Of a DNA stretch of 64,000 bases, positions 26,094 through 35,113 are shown one piece after another. Below the pieces are notes generated by a model. It did not search any database, was not told the origin of the DNA, and saw only the letters and a list, made by a program, of their open reading frames with translations. The DNA is from Deltaproteobacteria bacterium. Lineage in GTDB: Bacteria > Desulfobacterota > DSM-4660 > Desulfatiglandales > HGW-15. A program made the translations under genes and the position numbers. The stretch covers positions 16,513-80,512 of the forward strand of contig JAFGDF010000355.1 of assembly GCA_016932235.1 (NCBI GenBank). The letters are read 5' to 3'. How positions within the stretch are numbered: position 1 is the first letter of the stretch; each line of letters begins with the position of its first letter.

Positions 26094-27071
26094 TCAGGAA
26101 TAAATCTTCTTCATCGATTCGATGATCTCAGTGATCTGTTTCCTCAGGATCTCCGGTTCTAAAACTTCAACCATGTTGCCCCAGCCAAGAACCCATGCCC
26201 TGAAATCCCGCGTGGGTCTGATTCGGAGCGTCATGATAATAGAACCATCAGGCTGTTCTTTTATCTTCTGAGAAGGGTGCCATTCGGTTTCCATGATTGA
26301 CTTGCTGATAATTTTATTGAAATGCAGCCGCACCGTTCTCGCTTCCATATCCCTGTAAGATCCCCAGACGGAATCAAGGTAATCGATTACATTGAAATCT
26401 GAGGGTATTTCATAAGTTTCGGGTTCTATATGGACTTCCCCGATAATTCGATCAATTTTATAGGTCAACACATCCCTTTTAAGAGGAGAATGGGCAATTA
26501 CATAGCTTGATCGGGACAGGGCTGCGGGTTCGATGAAATAGGGTTCGATGACTTGTTCCACCGGCTCTTCCCCCGTGATATCCTGAAATCTGATCCTTAC
26601 TCGATGCTGTGAGAGCCAGGCTTCAGCGAGCTTTTCAAAATTCTTTATCTTTGTCTTATTCTTTTTCGGATATTTTTCGATGTAGTCCAGCGTATCCTGG
26701 ACCCGTTTCTTCAGGGTAGGTGGCATAACTGTGTTCAGTTTCATGAACGTGGAGATGATATCCGAACTGCATTGATTAGACATTGCCTGCATCGCGCGAA
26801 CTGCAAGGAAGATATTCATGGCTTCCATGGGGGTAAATGAAATTGGAGGCAGAAAGTATCCCTCCACAATGCCCCTCCGGCTCCCTTCTTCCCAGATCGG
26901 CACATCCAGTTCTGTCTCAAGGGCCTTGAGATCACGATATACGGTCCTTTCACTGATATCACATTTTCGGGCAATATCGTTTACCTTTATTCCTTGTGGA
27001 TATTGCCATAAAATGACCTGCAGTTTCAGCAATCGTGCTGTTCGATCCCTTTTTCTCCAGGACCCGTCCAT
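26094..27071 (-). CDS. HTH/WYL-domain transcriptional regulator
   Basis: A 325-residue DeoR-like/YafY-type regulator. The N-terminal winged helix includes GIKVNDIARKCDISERTVYRDLKALETELDVPIWEEGSRRGIVEGYFLPPI (about residues 32-82). The middle and C-terminal part holds a WYL domain (YVIAHSPLKRDVLTYKIDRIIGEVHIE) and a C-terminal WCX-like extension (LGWGNMVEVLEPEILRKQI). WYL domains sense small ligands or nucleic acid. GGAAAGGGAAT precedes the ATG. It could regulate the Mo-enzyme genes to its right or the hydrolase-fold operon; the sequence does not decide. Confidence 0.88.
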   Translation of the reverse strand: MDGSWRKRDRTARLLKLQVILWQYPQGIKVNDIARKCDISERTVYRDLKALETELDVPIWEEGSRRGIVEGYFLPPISFTPMEAMNIFLAVRAMQAMSNQCSSDIISTFMKLNTVMPPTLKKRVQDTLDYIEKYPKKNKTKIKNFEKLAEAWLSQHRVRIRFQDITGEEPVEQVIEPYFIEPAALSRSSYVIAHSPLKRDVLTYKIDRIIGEVHIEPETYEIPSDFNVIDYLDSVWGSYRDMEARTVRLHFNKIISKSIMETEWHPSQKIKEQPDGSIIMTLRIRPTRDFRAWVLGWGNMVEVLEPEILRKQITEIIESMKKIYS

Positions 27072-27125
27072 ATTCCCTTTCCAGGTTTAGTGCGCGAATT
27101 CAGCAGGTTATAATGAGTTTTAATA

Positions 27126-27371
27126 ATCGCGGTATGGGGAACCCTTTTTACGGTCGAACTCGTTCCTGGCTTGTTTTACGCATATTGCCTTACGAGGCGG
27201 GCGGCGGGTCATCTCAGTCGTCGTCAGGGCCAGATTAAGGTTGAACAACCGAAGAGGATTCCGCCCGCTCTCCGAGGCGTAGGCTCTCCGAGCCGGAGGC
27301 CTGGCATGCACCTTACGCTATTATCCTGCTTTCAAGGGTTTCGCCGTTAAAAGGGCTCCCCATACCGCTAT
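27126..27371. repeat. inverted-repeat-bounded element (MITE-like), copies B and C of the dispersed repeat
   Basis: The ends at 27126-27158 and 27339-27371 are near-perfect inverted repeats of about 30 bp (core GCGGTATGGGGA, then CCCTTTT). The left part, read on the minus strand, encodes the same peptide core as copy A at 20764-20885 (ARNEFDRKKGSPYRD). No transposase is present. It may be a small non-autonomous mobile element. Confidence 0.5.
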
Positions 27372-27688
27372 CCTGTGACCATAGGTTGTTATTTTCATGC
27401 ATTGTGGAGGCACAGAGGGCCATGAGTATTTCGTAGATTATTAATAATTTGAAAGATGTGTCAAGAAAAAACGAGAATAGATTCGGTGAGTTAGTACTGT
27501 TTATGGAGTATTTTTATCAGTCGGCAGTTTTTCGGCCCGAGTCTTGAAAAGGATCTTGATACTCGGGTTCGCTCAACAATTTACCAGCGCTTGAACAACA
27601 GCAGCCCCGGTTTTCCCCCAGACCTTTGCCGCGATGAAATGTCAGGGGGAGTTCTCTGGGACAAATAGTTGAAATTGCAGAAATCTTT
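27372..27688. other. intergenic region downstream of the Mo subunit gene
   Basis: About 317 bp without a gene that I can support. No clear terminator or promoter was found. Confidence 0.4.
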
Positions 27689-30331
27689 CTAATCTTTTTC
27701 AACCCACGCATCAAAGAGCAGTCCGGCAGCCGCGTCATACTCTCTTTTAAAGGCATCAGGGTAGTTACTGAGCCATTCTTCCCATTCCCTGCCCGAAACC
27801 TTCTGTACTTCAACCAGGTATCCGCTGGTGGCCTGCCCGCCCGCATGTTTGGAGATTATCGCGTTTGGGGATATTAAATTTATCGCGCCGCCCCTGTCCA
27901 CCTTTCCGGGGATAATCCAGTCACACCTGGCACCATGGTCAATGTATGCAACTCCGGGTATCAATCTCTCTGTGACATAAGCGCCAGCAAGCACAATACC
28001 CCTCTCATTAAAGATCTTCACGATGTCGCCGTTCCTGATGCCCCTCTTTTCAGCCTCTTCTGGATTTAACCACAGGGGCTCATATTTGTAACCGTCGGGT
28101 CCGAGCACTTTGCATGTATGTATCTCTCTTGTCCATGTTATGTCATCACACTGAGCATGAACCCTCCACCTGCCGTGGTTGGACATGAGTATAAGCGGAT
28201 AAGCGGCGGATCTGTCACTGGAGATCCGCTCGTCATGCATAACGCCTTTTTCTATCCATTTTGGGATAGGAGGTCTCTCCATGTCATGGGGAAAATTTTT
28301 GGCAATACTTTCTGAATAAAACTCCAGCTTTCCCGTAGGTGTTGACAGGGGATTGTTCTCCGGGTCTTCGTAAAATTTCCTCAGGCCCGGGGGATCATCT
28401 TCCCAGTTTTTGGCTGTTGGAAAGACATAATAACCCTTTTCCCTCAGTTCATCCCAGTCGACAAAGCCGACCATGTTCATATTGTAAACTTCCTTAATCC
28501 ATTCCTCAGAGGTTTTGCCTCCTGAAACCTCATCATATAGACCCATCTTTTTGGCGACCTCCAGGACCGCCTCGTAGTCACTCTTGGATTCGCCTATGGG
28601 TTTGATGGCCTGTTCCTGATAGGTTATCGAAGCGCAGGGTATGTTACCGCGGGTATTGGCCATAATATCTTCCACTTCCATGGTCGTATTGGAGGGCAGG
28701 ATAATATCCGCGAGCAGGCAGTCGTTTTCGAGCCACGGGTGCTGTGCCACTATACACTCTATCTTAGGGCTTCTCAGGGCCTGAATGGTCTTATTTCCGT
28801 AGTTCCAGCAGGTGGTGCGGCAGGGGGTGTCCGTCCATATCATGTGTATCTCTGACCCGCCCTCCTCCTTGGGAAGCGGATAGGTGTACTTTACGAATTG
28901 ATCTTCCCTTGGAGCATCTATCGCACCTGTGCCCCAGTAGTCTACAGTAGAATTAAGAATGGCATCATGAACAAGAGGCTTCGGCAGATGCTGCTTGGTG
29001 AGCACGTTGCGTGTGGTCAGATGTGGTCTCAGAATGCGGTCATTACGGCCTTCCAAAGCGGCTTTGGCCGCGAGTACATGAACATGCAGAGAGGTTTTTG
29101 AAGAAAAGGAGGTTCTGGGCAAGGCCCCGACATTGGTACACTGGTGAACGCCCGGTTTGCCCATGCCCTGCATGCCCAGCATTATGCATTCTAATCTTGC
29201 GGGTTCAGTGGAATAAGGGCCTCGAATCATGGAACCGCCGAGTATATGCATAATGGAAGTTCTCTTTGATGCGAATTCCGACGCCAGTGCCTTTATAGTC
29301 CATTCAGGGACACCGCACTTTTCCGAAGCCCATGCGGGAGTCTTGGGTATCCCGTCTTCCTTTCCCAGGACATAGTCCTCGACTTTGTCCATACCCACGG
29401 TATGGGTTTTAACGTATTCCTTGTCATAAGTCCCCTCCGTTACCCATATATATATAATCGCAAGCTGAAACGCCGCGTCGGTATTGGGCAGCACGGGTAT
29501 CCATTTATCGGCATGGACTGCCGCGCCATAGTTAAGATCCGGGCATATATATACCTGTTTGATGCCGACCTGAGACCAGAAATAACAGAGAGATGTGGCT
29601 GCCTGCGTTCCGGCCCCGCCTGGGGTTGTCTCCGGATCACATCCCCAGAAAAGGAGCAATTCGGAATTTTCGGTGACATCTTTGGCTGTATTCAGGCTGG
29701 GATTCGCCATCCCGACATCGCCTCCACCCCACACGTGCATTGCACCCCAGTACCAGCCCTCCCAGCTGTCCGGGTTTCTTACCTGCTGTGTGTATTCTCC
29801 GATTTTGCTGAGGAGCAGCGTCTGGCAGCCGTGAGGAGCGTGCACGCTCTTGCATTCCGCGTGGCCGTCACCCTGTGCCAGGATAGCCGATGTGCCGTAC
29901 TGCTTTTTTATCCTTTTAATTTCATTGGCAATCAGACTCGCGGCCACATCCCAGGAGATCCTCCTGTATCTGCTTTTTCCGCGGTTCTGGGGGTTCCTGT
30001 CCCCTTTGGGATCCCAGTCAATGCGCTGCAATGGATACTTAATGCGGTTTGGAGAATAGGTGCGCTTTTTATAAGCCAGGGAAAAAGAATAGGGCAGGGA
30101 TTTCATGAAAGGGACAAATGTTTTTCCGTTCCTTTCATACCTAAAGGTGTTAATCTTTTCCATCTCGTACTTTGAATCATAATGTAAAGGACGGACCCGC
30201 AATATCTTTCCATTTTTTACATCCACAGCGCAGGGTCCTCCGCCACCCATCAACCCCATAAGACTGATTGATTTATAGACCGTCTTTTCCTTTTTCGGGG
30301 GCACTGTTTTTTTCGATTTGAGCTTATTCAT
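27689..30331 (-). CDS. molybdopterin oxidoreductase, pyrogallol hydroxytransferase alpha-like (paralogue 1)
   Basis: An 880-residue DMSO-reductase-family protein. It lacks the N-terminal cysteine motif for an FeS cluster (the region reads SLMGLMGGGGPCAVDV), as does the large subunit of Pelobacter pyrogallol-phloroglucinol transhydroxylase. It shares with that enzyme the segment NPDSWEGWYWGAMHVWG, whose Asp-Ser pair corresponds to the catalytic Asp and the Mo-ligand Ser, and a His (GDGHAE) at the equivalent upstream position. Such enzymes shift hydroxyl groups between phenols or perform water-type redox-neutral chemistry. Start ATG at 30331 has AAAAGGAG upstream, better than 30355. It is divergent from its paralogue at 30688 and has no FeS subunit gene of its own nearby. 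Confidence 0.85.
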   Translation of the reverse strand: MNKLKSKKTVPPKKEKTVYKSISLMGLMGGGGPCAVDVKNGKILRVRPLHYDSKYEMEKINTFRYERNGKTFVPFMKSLPYSFSLAYKKRTYSPNRIKYPLQRIDWDPKGDRNPQNRGKSRYRRISWDVAASLIANEIKRIKKQYGTSAILAQGDGHAECKSVHAPHGCQTLLLSKIGEYTQQVRNPDSWEGWYWGAMHVWGGGDVGMANPSLNTAKDVTENSELLLFWGCDPETTPGGAGTQAATSLCYFWSQVGIKQVYICPDLNYGAAVHADKWIPVLPNTDAAFQLAIIYIWVTEGTYDKEYVKTHTVGMDKVEDYVLGKEDGIPKTPAWASEKCGVPEWTIKALASEFASKRTSIMHILGGSMIRGPYSTEPARLECIMLGMQGMGKPGVHQCTNVGALPRTSFSSKTSLHVHVLAAKAALEGRNDRILRPHLTTRNVLTKQHLPKPLVHDAILNSTVDYWGTGAIDAPREDQFVKYTYPLPKEEGGSEIHMIWTDTPCRTTCWNYGNKTIQALRSPKIECIVAQHPWLENDCLLADIILPSNTTMEVEDIMANTRGNIPCASITYQEQAIKPIGESKSDYEAVLEVAKKMGLYDEVSGGKTSEEWIKEVYNMNMVGFVDWDELREKGYYVFPTAKNWEDDPPGLRKFYEDPENNPLSTPTGKLEFYSESIAKNFPHDMERPPIPKWIEKGVMHDERISSDRSAAYPLILMSNHGRWRVHAQCDDITWTREIHTCKVLGPDGYKYEPLWLNPEEAEKRGIRNGDIVKIFNERGIVLAGAYVTERLIPGVAYIDHGARCDWIIPGKVDRGGAINLISPNAIISKHAGGQATSGYLVEVQKVSGREWEEWLSNYPDAFKREYDAAAGLLFDAWVEKD

Positions 30332-30687
30332 TGTTTCTCCTTTTATATGATTCATTTATCATATTGCATCATTTTATTACCGTTGAATAATCCAGAGTTT
30401 GTTAAAATTTTTAATAATTTTTTCATGAAATTAATAATCTCAGATTTCCAATGAAAATATTGTATCACATTAATCCGACAGCTTGAATGTCAAAAAAATT
30501 AATAGAAAGAAATTTTCCGACATTCAAGCTGTCGGATCTTAATAATAAACTGTTTTATACAACCTTGATTTGTGTTATGAATAAAAACATTGCACATTTT
30601 ACCTGGCTGATATCTTGAACGTTCCCGGGCAAAATTCCGGGAGGAATTAGATCTTTCTTACTACGAGTTCGAATAAGGAGACATTAT
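30332..30687. promoter_or_regulatory. divergent promoter region of the two Mo-subunit genes
   Basis: A 356-bp AT-rich control region. It contains a perfect 19-bp inverted repeat at 30473-30491 and 30519-30537 around a 27-bp AT-rich centre, and a small stem (TCCCGG at 30623-30628 with CCGGGA at 30637-30642) upstream of the plus-strand gene. No clear sigma-70 pair was found. Confidence 0.5.
30473..30537. repeat. 19-bp perfect inverted repeat between divergent genes
   Basis: ATCCGACAGCTTGAATGTC (30473-30491) is repeated in inverse orientation at 30519-30537. The placement suits a dimeric or tetrameric regulator that controls both Mo-subunit genes, or a long hairpin. The outer CCGACAG recalls the dispersed hairpin repeat. 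Confidence 0.6.
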
Positions 30688-33354
30688 ATGCCTGCCAAAA
30701 AAAATAAACCAAAAGCGAAATCTCAATCTGGGAGGAAAATAAGCAAGGATTCTACCATAGAAAAGACCGTGATAAAGGCGATGAGTCTTGGCGGTGTTTT
30801 GGGAGGGGGGACTCCATGCGCTGTTGATGTAAAGGATGGTAAGATTATACGCGTAAGGCCTTTCCATTATGACTGGAAGTTTGATGGAAAGAATATCGCG
30901 GACTGGGAATTTAATGTTCGCGGCAAGTCATTCAGGCCGTTCAAAAAATCACTGCCGGCTCCCTTCATGATGGGTTATAAGAAGCGAACCTATTCTCCCA
31001 ACAGGATAAAATACCCGCTGATCAGGGTGGACTGGGACCCGAAAGGGGACAGGAACACCCGGAACCGCGGGAAAAGCAGATACAGGAGGATTTCGTGGGA
31101 TGAGGCCACGAAGATAGTTGCCGGAGAGATCAAGAGGATACGCAAAGAATACGGGCCCATGGCCATACTTGCCCAGGCCGACGGGCACGCTGAGTCAAAG
31201 GCTGTGCATGCGCCTCACGGTTGCCAGACCTGGCTCCTTCACAAGATGGGAGAGTACACACAGCAGATCAGGAATCCGGACAGCTGGGAAGGATGGTACT
31301 GGGGTGCCATGCACGTGTGGGGATCAGGGATGATAGGCATGATGCACCCGTCGGACAATGTATTGAAGGATATAACCGAGCATAGCGAGATGGTTTTATG
31401 CTGGGGATGCGATCCGGAGACGACGCCATGGGGATTCAACGGGCAATCCGCCACATCCATCTGCTATTTCTGGAGGGACATTGGAATAAAGCAGGTGTAT
31501 GTCTGTCCGGATCTTAACTATGGAGCGGCAGTTCACGCGGACAAATGGATACCTGTTTTACCAAACACTGACGCGGCCTTGCAGTTAGCTATAATATACA
31601 CCTGGCTGGCTGATGGGACTTATGACAAGGATTATGTTTCTACTCATACTGTTGGTTTCGACAGGGTGAAGGACTATGTTTTAGGGGAGGAGGACGGCAT
31701 CCCGAAGACGCCTGAATGGGCATCAGAAAAATGTGGTGTTCCTGTGTGGACAATCAAGGCCCTGGCGAGCGAATTTGCCGAACGCACGACGTCTGTCGCT
31801 CACTATTTTGGAGGCAGTTACATAAGGGGGCCTTACTCTCATGAGCCTGCCAGGCTTGAGTGTATACTTCTCGGCATGCAGGGTTTGGGCAAACCCGGTG
31901 TTCATCAGACCCAGCTGACCTACAGCGGCGTGCCCCGTTCCACATGGCCTTTAAAAGCCAGCATCACTATGGGCGCCTCTTTTGAGGAAGCGAGCAATAA
32001 CCGCATTTTAAGGCCACACCGTTCCACCGCCTACGCGTTTACAAGGCAGGGCATACCAAAAACCCTTATCCAGGAAGCTATCTTGAATCCGCCTGTTCAT
32101 TACTGGGGTACAGGAGCGATAAATGCCACTGTGGATGATCAGTTTAGAAAGTACACATATCCGCTGCCGGAAAAGGAGGGCGGAACCGAGGTCCATATGA
32201 TATGGACCGACACTCCATGCAGGACTACCTGCTGGAATGACGGCAATAAGACTATAGAAGCGCTGAGGAGTCCCAAGATAGAGTGTATCGTAGCCCAGCA
32301 TCCTTGGCTTGAAAACGATTGCCTTCTGGCCGATATAATTCTACCGTCCAACACGACGTTTGAAGTCAGCGATATTATGCCGAACATGAGACAGGGCATG
32401 CCGTGCACAAGCGTTACGCTTCAAAAGCAGGCCATTAAACCAATCGGCGAATCCAAGAGCGACTACGAGGTCGTGCTCGAAGTGGCGAAGAAACTGGGGA
32501 AATATGATGCGGTGACGGAGGGAAAGAGTTCAGAGGACTGGATAAAATACATATATGATGATCTCCTGACGGAATTTATCAGCTGGAAGGAATTTCAGGA
32601 GAAGGAATACTATGTTTTTCCTATGGCAAAGGGATGGGAGAAGGACACTCCAGGATTGAGGAAATTCTACGAGGATCCTGAAACTAGTCCGCTGCCAACG
32701 CCATCCGGTAAGCTGGAGTTCTATTCAGAAAATATTGCCAGGCATTTTCCGGATGATCACGAGAGATCGCCAATACCGAGGTGGGTAGAAAGGGGCGAAA
32801 CGCATGATGAAAGGATTTCCAGTGAAAGGGCGAGAATGTTTCCCCTGCTTTTGATGTCAAACCATGGTCGCTGGAGGGTTCATGCTCAATGTGACGACAT
32901 TCCATGGACAAGAGAGGCTCCGACCTGCAAGGTAAAAGGTTTTGACGGTTACATGTATGAACCTCTCTGGCTCAATCCGAAAGATGCCGAGATAAGGTGT
33001 ATAAAAGATAGGGATATCGTAAAGATATACAACGAGAGGGGGATTGTTCTTGGTGGCGCGTATGTGACCGAAAGGCTGATGCCAGGTGTCGCCTACATAG
33101 ATCATGGCGCCCGGTGTGACTGGATAATCCCAGGCAAAGTGGACAGAGGCGGTGCCATTAATCTTATCGCTCCAGGTGGTCTGGTATCAAAGCACTGCGG
33201 AGGTGAGGCGACCAGCGGGTATCTGGTGGAGGTAGAAAAGCTCAGTCTCGCCCAGATGGAAGAATGGCGGAATGAATATCCCGAAGCCTTTGAAAGGGAA
33301 TACGACCCTGTTTCAGGTTTGCTTTTCGGTGGCTGGGTAGAAGGCGGGATGTGA
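30688..33354 (+). CDS. molybdopterin oxidoreductase, pyrogallol hydroxytransferase alpha-like (paralogue 2)
   Basis: An 888-residue DMSO-reductase-family catalytic subunit. Like transhydroxylase alpha it has no FeS motif at the N-terminus (SLGGVLGGGTPCAVDV). Residues D198-S199 within NPDSWEGWYWGAMHVWG match the catalytic Asp and Mo-ligand Ser of the Pelobacter enzyme, and H167 (ADGHAE) aligns with its active-site His without gaps. The bis-MGD binding parts WGCDPETTP, DLNYGAAVHADKWIPVLPNTDAALQLAI and the C-terminal VDRGGAINLI are intact. The FeS subunit follows at 33418. AAGGAGACATTAT precedes the ATG. The N-terminal 20 residues are basic (Lys/Arg-rich) without a twin-arginine signal, so the enzyme is cytoplasmic. 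Confidence 0.88.
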   Translation: MPAKKNKPKAKSQSGRKISKDSTIEKTVIKAMSLGGVLGGGTPCAVDVKDGKIIRVRPFHYDWKFDGKNIADWEFNVRGKSFRPFKKSLPAPFMMGYKKRTYSPNRIKYPLIRVDWDPKGDRNTRNRGKSRYRRISWDEATKIVAGEIKRIRKEYGPMAILAQADGHAESKAVHAPHGCQTWLLHKMGEYTQQIRNPDSWEGWYWGAMHVWGSGMIGMMHPSDNVLKDITEHSEMVLCWGCDPETTPWGFNGQSATSICYFWRDIGIKQVYVCPDLNYGAAVHADKWIPVLPNTDAALQLAIIYTWLADGTYDKDYVSTHTVGFDRVKDYVLGEEDGIPKTPEWASEKCGVPVWTIKALASEFAERTTSVAHYFGGSYIRGPYSHEPARLECILLGMQGLGKPGVHQTQLTYSGVPRSTWPLKASITMGASFEEASNNRILRPHRSTAYAFTRQGIPKTLIQEAILNPPVHYWGTGAINATVDDQFRKYTYPLPEKEGGTEVHMIWTDTPCRTTCWNDGNKTIEALRSPKIECIVAQHPWLENDCLLADIILPSNTTFEVSDIMPNMRQGMPCTSVTLQKQAIKPIGESKSDYEVVLEVAKKLGKYDAVTEGKSSEDWIKYIYDDLLTEFISWKEFQEKEYYVFPMAKGWEKDTPGLRKFYEDPETSPLPTPSGKLEFYSENIARHFPDDHERSPIPRWVERGETHDERISSERARMFPLLLMSNHGRWRVHAQCDDIPWTREAPTCKVKGFDGYMYEPLWLNPKDAEIRCIKDRDIVKIYNERGIVLGGAYVTERLMPGVAYIDHGARCDWIIPGKVDRGGAINLIAPGGLVSKHCGGEATSGYLVEVEKLSLAQMEEWRNEYPEAFEREYDPVSGLLFGGWVEGGM

Positions 33355-33417
33355 GGAGCAGGCATAGGGAAAAAGCTTAAGAACCTTTAAATAAGATAAG
33401 GTTATGGAGGAAAGAAA

Positions 33418-34248
33418 ATGGCTAAGAAAGATGAAGGCAAGGTATTTATATGTGATGTTTCGATCTGTAACGGATGTTACTGCTGTCAGATTGCGTGCAA
33501 GGATGAGCATGTCGGGAATGACTGGACCCCCTATGCCAGGCCACAGCCGGACACGGGACAGTTCTGGCTGAAGCTTGAGGAGAATATACGGGGCACGGTG
33601 CCAAAGGTCAAGATGCATTATGTGCCAATTATCTGCATGCACTGCGATGATGCTCCATGCATGGAGGCATGTTCCATAGACGGGGCCATTTACAGAAGGG
33701 ATGACGGCCTGGTTATTATAGATCCTGTAAAATGCACGGGCTGCAGGGCCTGCGTCGATTCCTGTCCGTACCATGCCATCTATTACAATGAGGGACTTAA
33801 TCTTGCGCAGAAGTGCACCGGTTGTGCCCACTTGCTGGATGATGGCTGGAAGGAACCAAGGTGTGTTGACGCATGTCCTACCCAGGCATTGAAGTTTGGA
33901 AGTGTGTCGGAATTCAAGGATCTTATTTCCAAGGCAAAGGTTCTGAACCCGGAATACAAGACAAAGCCTAGGGTATATTATCTGAATATTCCCGGAAAAT
34001 TCATTGCCGGAACCGTTTATGACCCTGTGGAGAAGGTCATAGTAAAAGGTGCTGAATGCACACTGACAGAATCCGGCAAAGGCAAGAAGAAACGAAAGGC
34101 TGTTACAGACGGGTTCGGTGATTTCTGGTTTGAAGGATTGAAGGTGGGAAGATTCAACCTGAAAATCGAGGCGAAAGGATTTGCAATAAAAACATTTGAT
34201 GGGCTCAGTACGGAAAAAGACATCAACCTTGGAGATATACCACTGTAG
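33418..34248 (+). CDS. FeS subunit of transhydroxylase-type Mo enzyme, with C-terminal transthyretin-like domain
   Basis: A 276-residue beta subunit. The first about 185 residues hold four cysteine sets: CNGCYCCQIAC, CMHCDDAPCMEAC, CTGCRACVDSCP and CTGCAHLLDDGWKEPRCVDAC, enough for four [4Fe-4S] clusters. The Pelobacter small subunit binds only three, so this is a richer variant. Residues about 190-276 (IAGTVYDPVEKVIVKGAECTL to the C-terminus) form a CarboxypepD_reg/Cna-B-like beta-barrel, the same unusual tail as in pyrogallol hydroxytransferase. Its gene is 63 bp after paralogue 2 alpha, with TGGAGGAAAGAAA upstream. It may serve both alpha subunits. Confidence 0.9.
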   Translation: MAKKDEGKVFICDVSICNGCYCCQIACKDEHVGNDWTPYARPQPDTGQFWLKLEENIRGTVPKVKMHYVPIICMHCDDAPCMEACSIDGAIYRRDDGLVIIDPVKCTGCRACVDSCPYHAIYYNEGLNLAQKCTGCAHLLDDGWKEPRCVDACPTQALKFGSVSEFKDLISKAKVLNPEYKTKPRVYYLNIPGKFIAGTVYDPVEKVIVKGAECTLTESGKGKKKRKAVTDGFGDFWFEGLKVGRFNLKIEAKGFAIKTFDGLSTEKDINLGDIPL

Positions 34249-34352
34249 AGAACGGGGTCAAATTATGGTGCCGCCCTGAGACAACGTGGTTATTCTTACC
34301 GATGCGTCGCCGGAGGGATCAGGCAGGCAAACATTATAATTTATCACCTAGC

Positions 34353-34379
34353 AGTCTGTCGGACTTTGGCCGACAGGCT
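34353..34379. repeat. dispersed hairpin repeat, copy 2
   Basis: AGTCTGTCGG (34353-34362) pairs with CCGACAGGCT (34370-34379) with one G-T wobble. It lies 105 bp after the FeS subunit gene and marks the end of the catabolic island. Confidence 0.65.
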
Positions 34380-34393
34380 CCGAGCATACAAAC

Positions 34394-34423
34394 TTGACAC
34401 CGGGGGCAAGATTCATGTATTAA
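34394..34423 (+). promoter_or_regulatory. candidate sigma-70 promoter of the Nudix gene
   Basis: TTGACA at 34394-34399, an 18-bp spacer and TATTAA at 34418-34423, 50 bp before the Nudix start. Confidence 0.4.
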
Positions 34424-34472
34424 TTATCATATATTTTTTCTTGTGCTGAAAAACCGGGTTTAATCGAGCTAT

Positions 34473-35111
34473 ATGGATATGGAATCTAAAAGCGTAACCA
34501 ACTATAGATATAAATACAAATTCTGCCCTTTCTGCGGAAGAGAACTTAAAATATCCGTAAACGATAAAAACAGTCCCTCAAGGCTTGTCTGTATCGCCTG
34601 CGGTTTCATTGATTATCAGGACCCCAAGCTCGTTGTGAATACCATTATAGAATTTGATGGTAAAATAATCATGCTGAAAAGAGACAGAAAATTCGGGTCC
34701 GGGAAATGGAGTTTTCCGGGAGGATATATGGACAGGGGGGAGACCCTCGAGGGAGCAGCTAAGCGGGAGGCAAAGGAGGAATGTGGTGTAGATATCGATA
34801 TAAAATACCTCTTGGGACTCTATTCATATTACGGGAAATGTGAAATAGTTGCTATCTTCGTCGCTAAATACCTTTCCGGTAACATGATCGCAGGCGATGA
34901 AACCTCCGATATCAAGTTAATGGGCCTGCAAGAAATACCGTGGGATAACCTCGCATTTCCAAGTATCACCCTGGCTTTAAGAGATTATTCTCTCAAATCC
35001 GGATTCCCCGGCGGCATCTGCTATTCTGCGGATGAAGTCACCAGAAAAGTGCGTGTCCTTTTACCTCAGCGGGACCACGAAGAATATGGACTTGAAGAGC
35101 AGGAACACTAA
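34473..35111 (+). CDS. Nudix hydrolase with N-terminal zinc ribbon
   Basis: A 212-residue protein. An N-terminal zinc ribbon is formed by FCPFCGREL and CIACGF (about residues 14-46). The Nudix box matches GX5EX7REUXEEXGU: GYMDRGETLEGAAKREAKEECGV at about residues 90-112. The arrangement resembles NADH pyrophosphatase-like and ADP-ribose pyrophosphatase-like proteins; the exact nucleotide substrate is unknown. It converges with the deaminase gene, whose stop lies only two bases further. Confidence 0.88.
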   Translation: MDMESKSVTNYRYKYKFCPFCGRELKISVNDKNSPSRLVCIACGFIDYQDPKLVVNTIIEFDGKIIMLKRDRKFGSGKWSFPGGYMDRGETLEGAAKREAKEECGVDIDIKYLLGLYSYYGKCEIVAIFVAKYLSGNMIAGDETSDIKLMGLQEIPWDNLAFPSITLALRDYSLKSGFPGGICYSADEVTRKVRVLLPQRDHEEYGLEEQEH

Positions 35112-35113
35112 TT

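Noticed and set aside
27517..27846. 109-codon minus-strand frame overlapping the end of the Mo-subunit gene
   Set aside because: It overlaps the well-supported alpha subunit in another frame, and has no family features.
29402..30175. 257-codon plus-strand frame opposite the Mo-subunit gene
   Set aside because: Antisense shadow of a conserved coding region; no recognisable domain.
30604..30618. Possible sigma-54 promoter TGGC-N7-TTGA upstream of the second Mo-subunit gene
   Set aside because: The invariant GC of the -12 element is GA, and no sigma-54 activator gene is nearby.
27689..33354. Acetylene hydratase as the identity of the Mo subunits
   Set aside because: Acetylene hydratase has an N-terminal FeS motif and a cysteine Mo ligand; here the motif is missing and the NPDSWEGW serine site of transhydroxylase is present.
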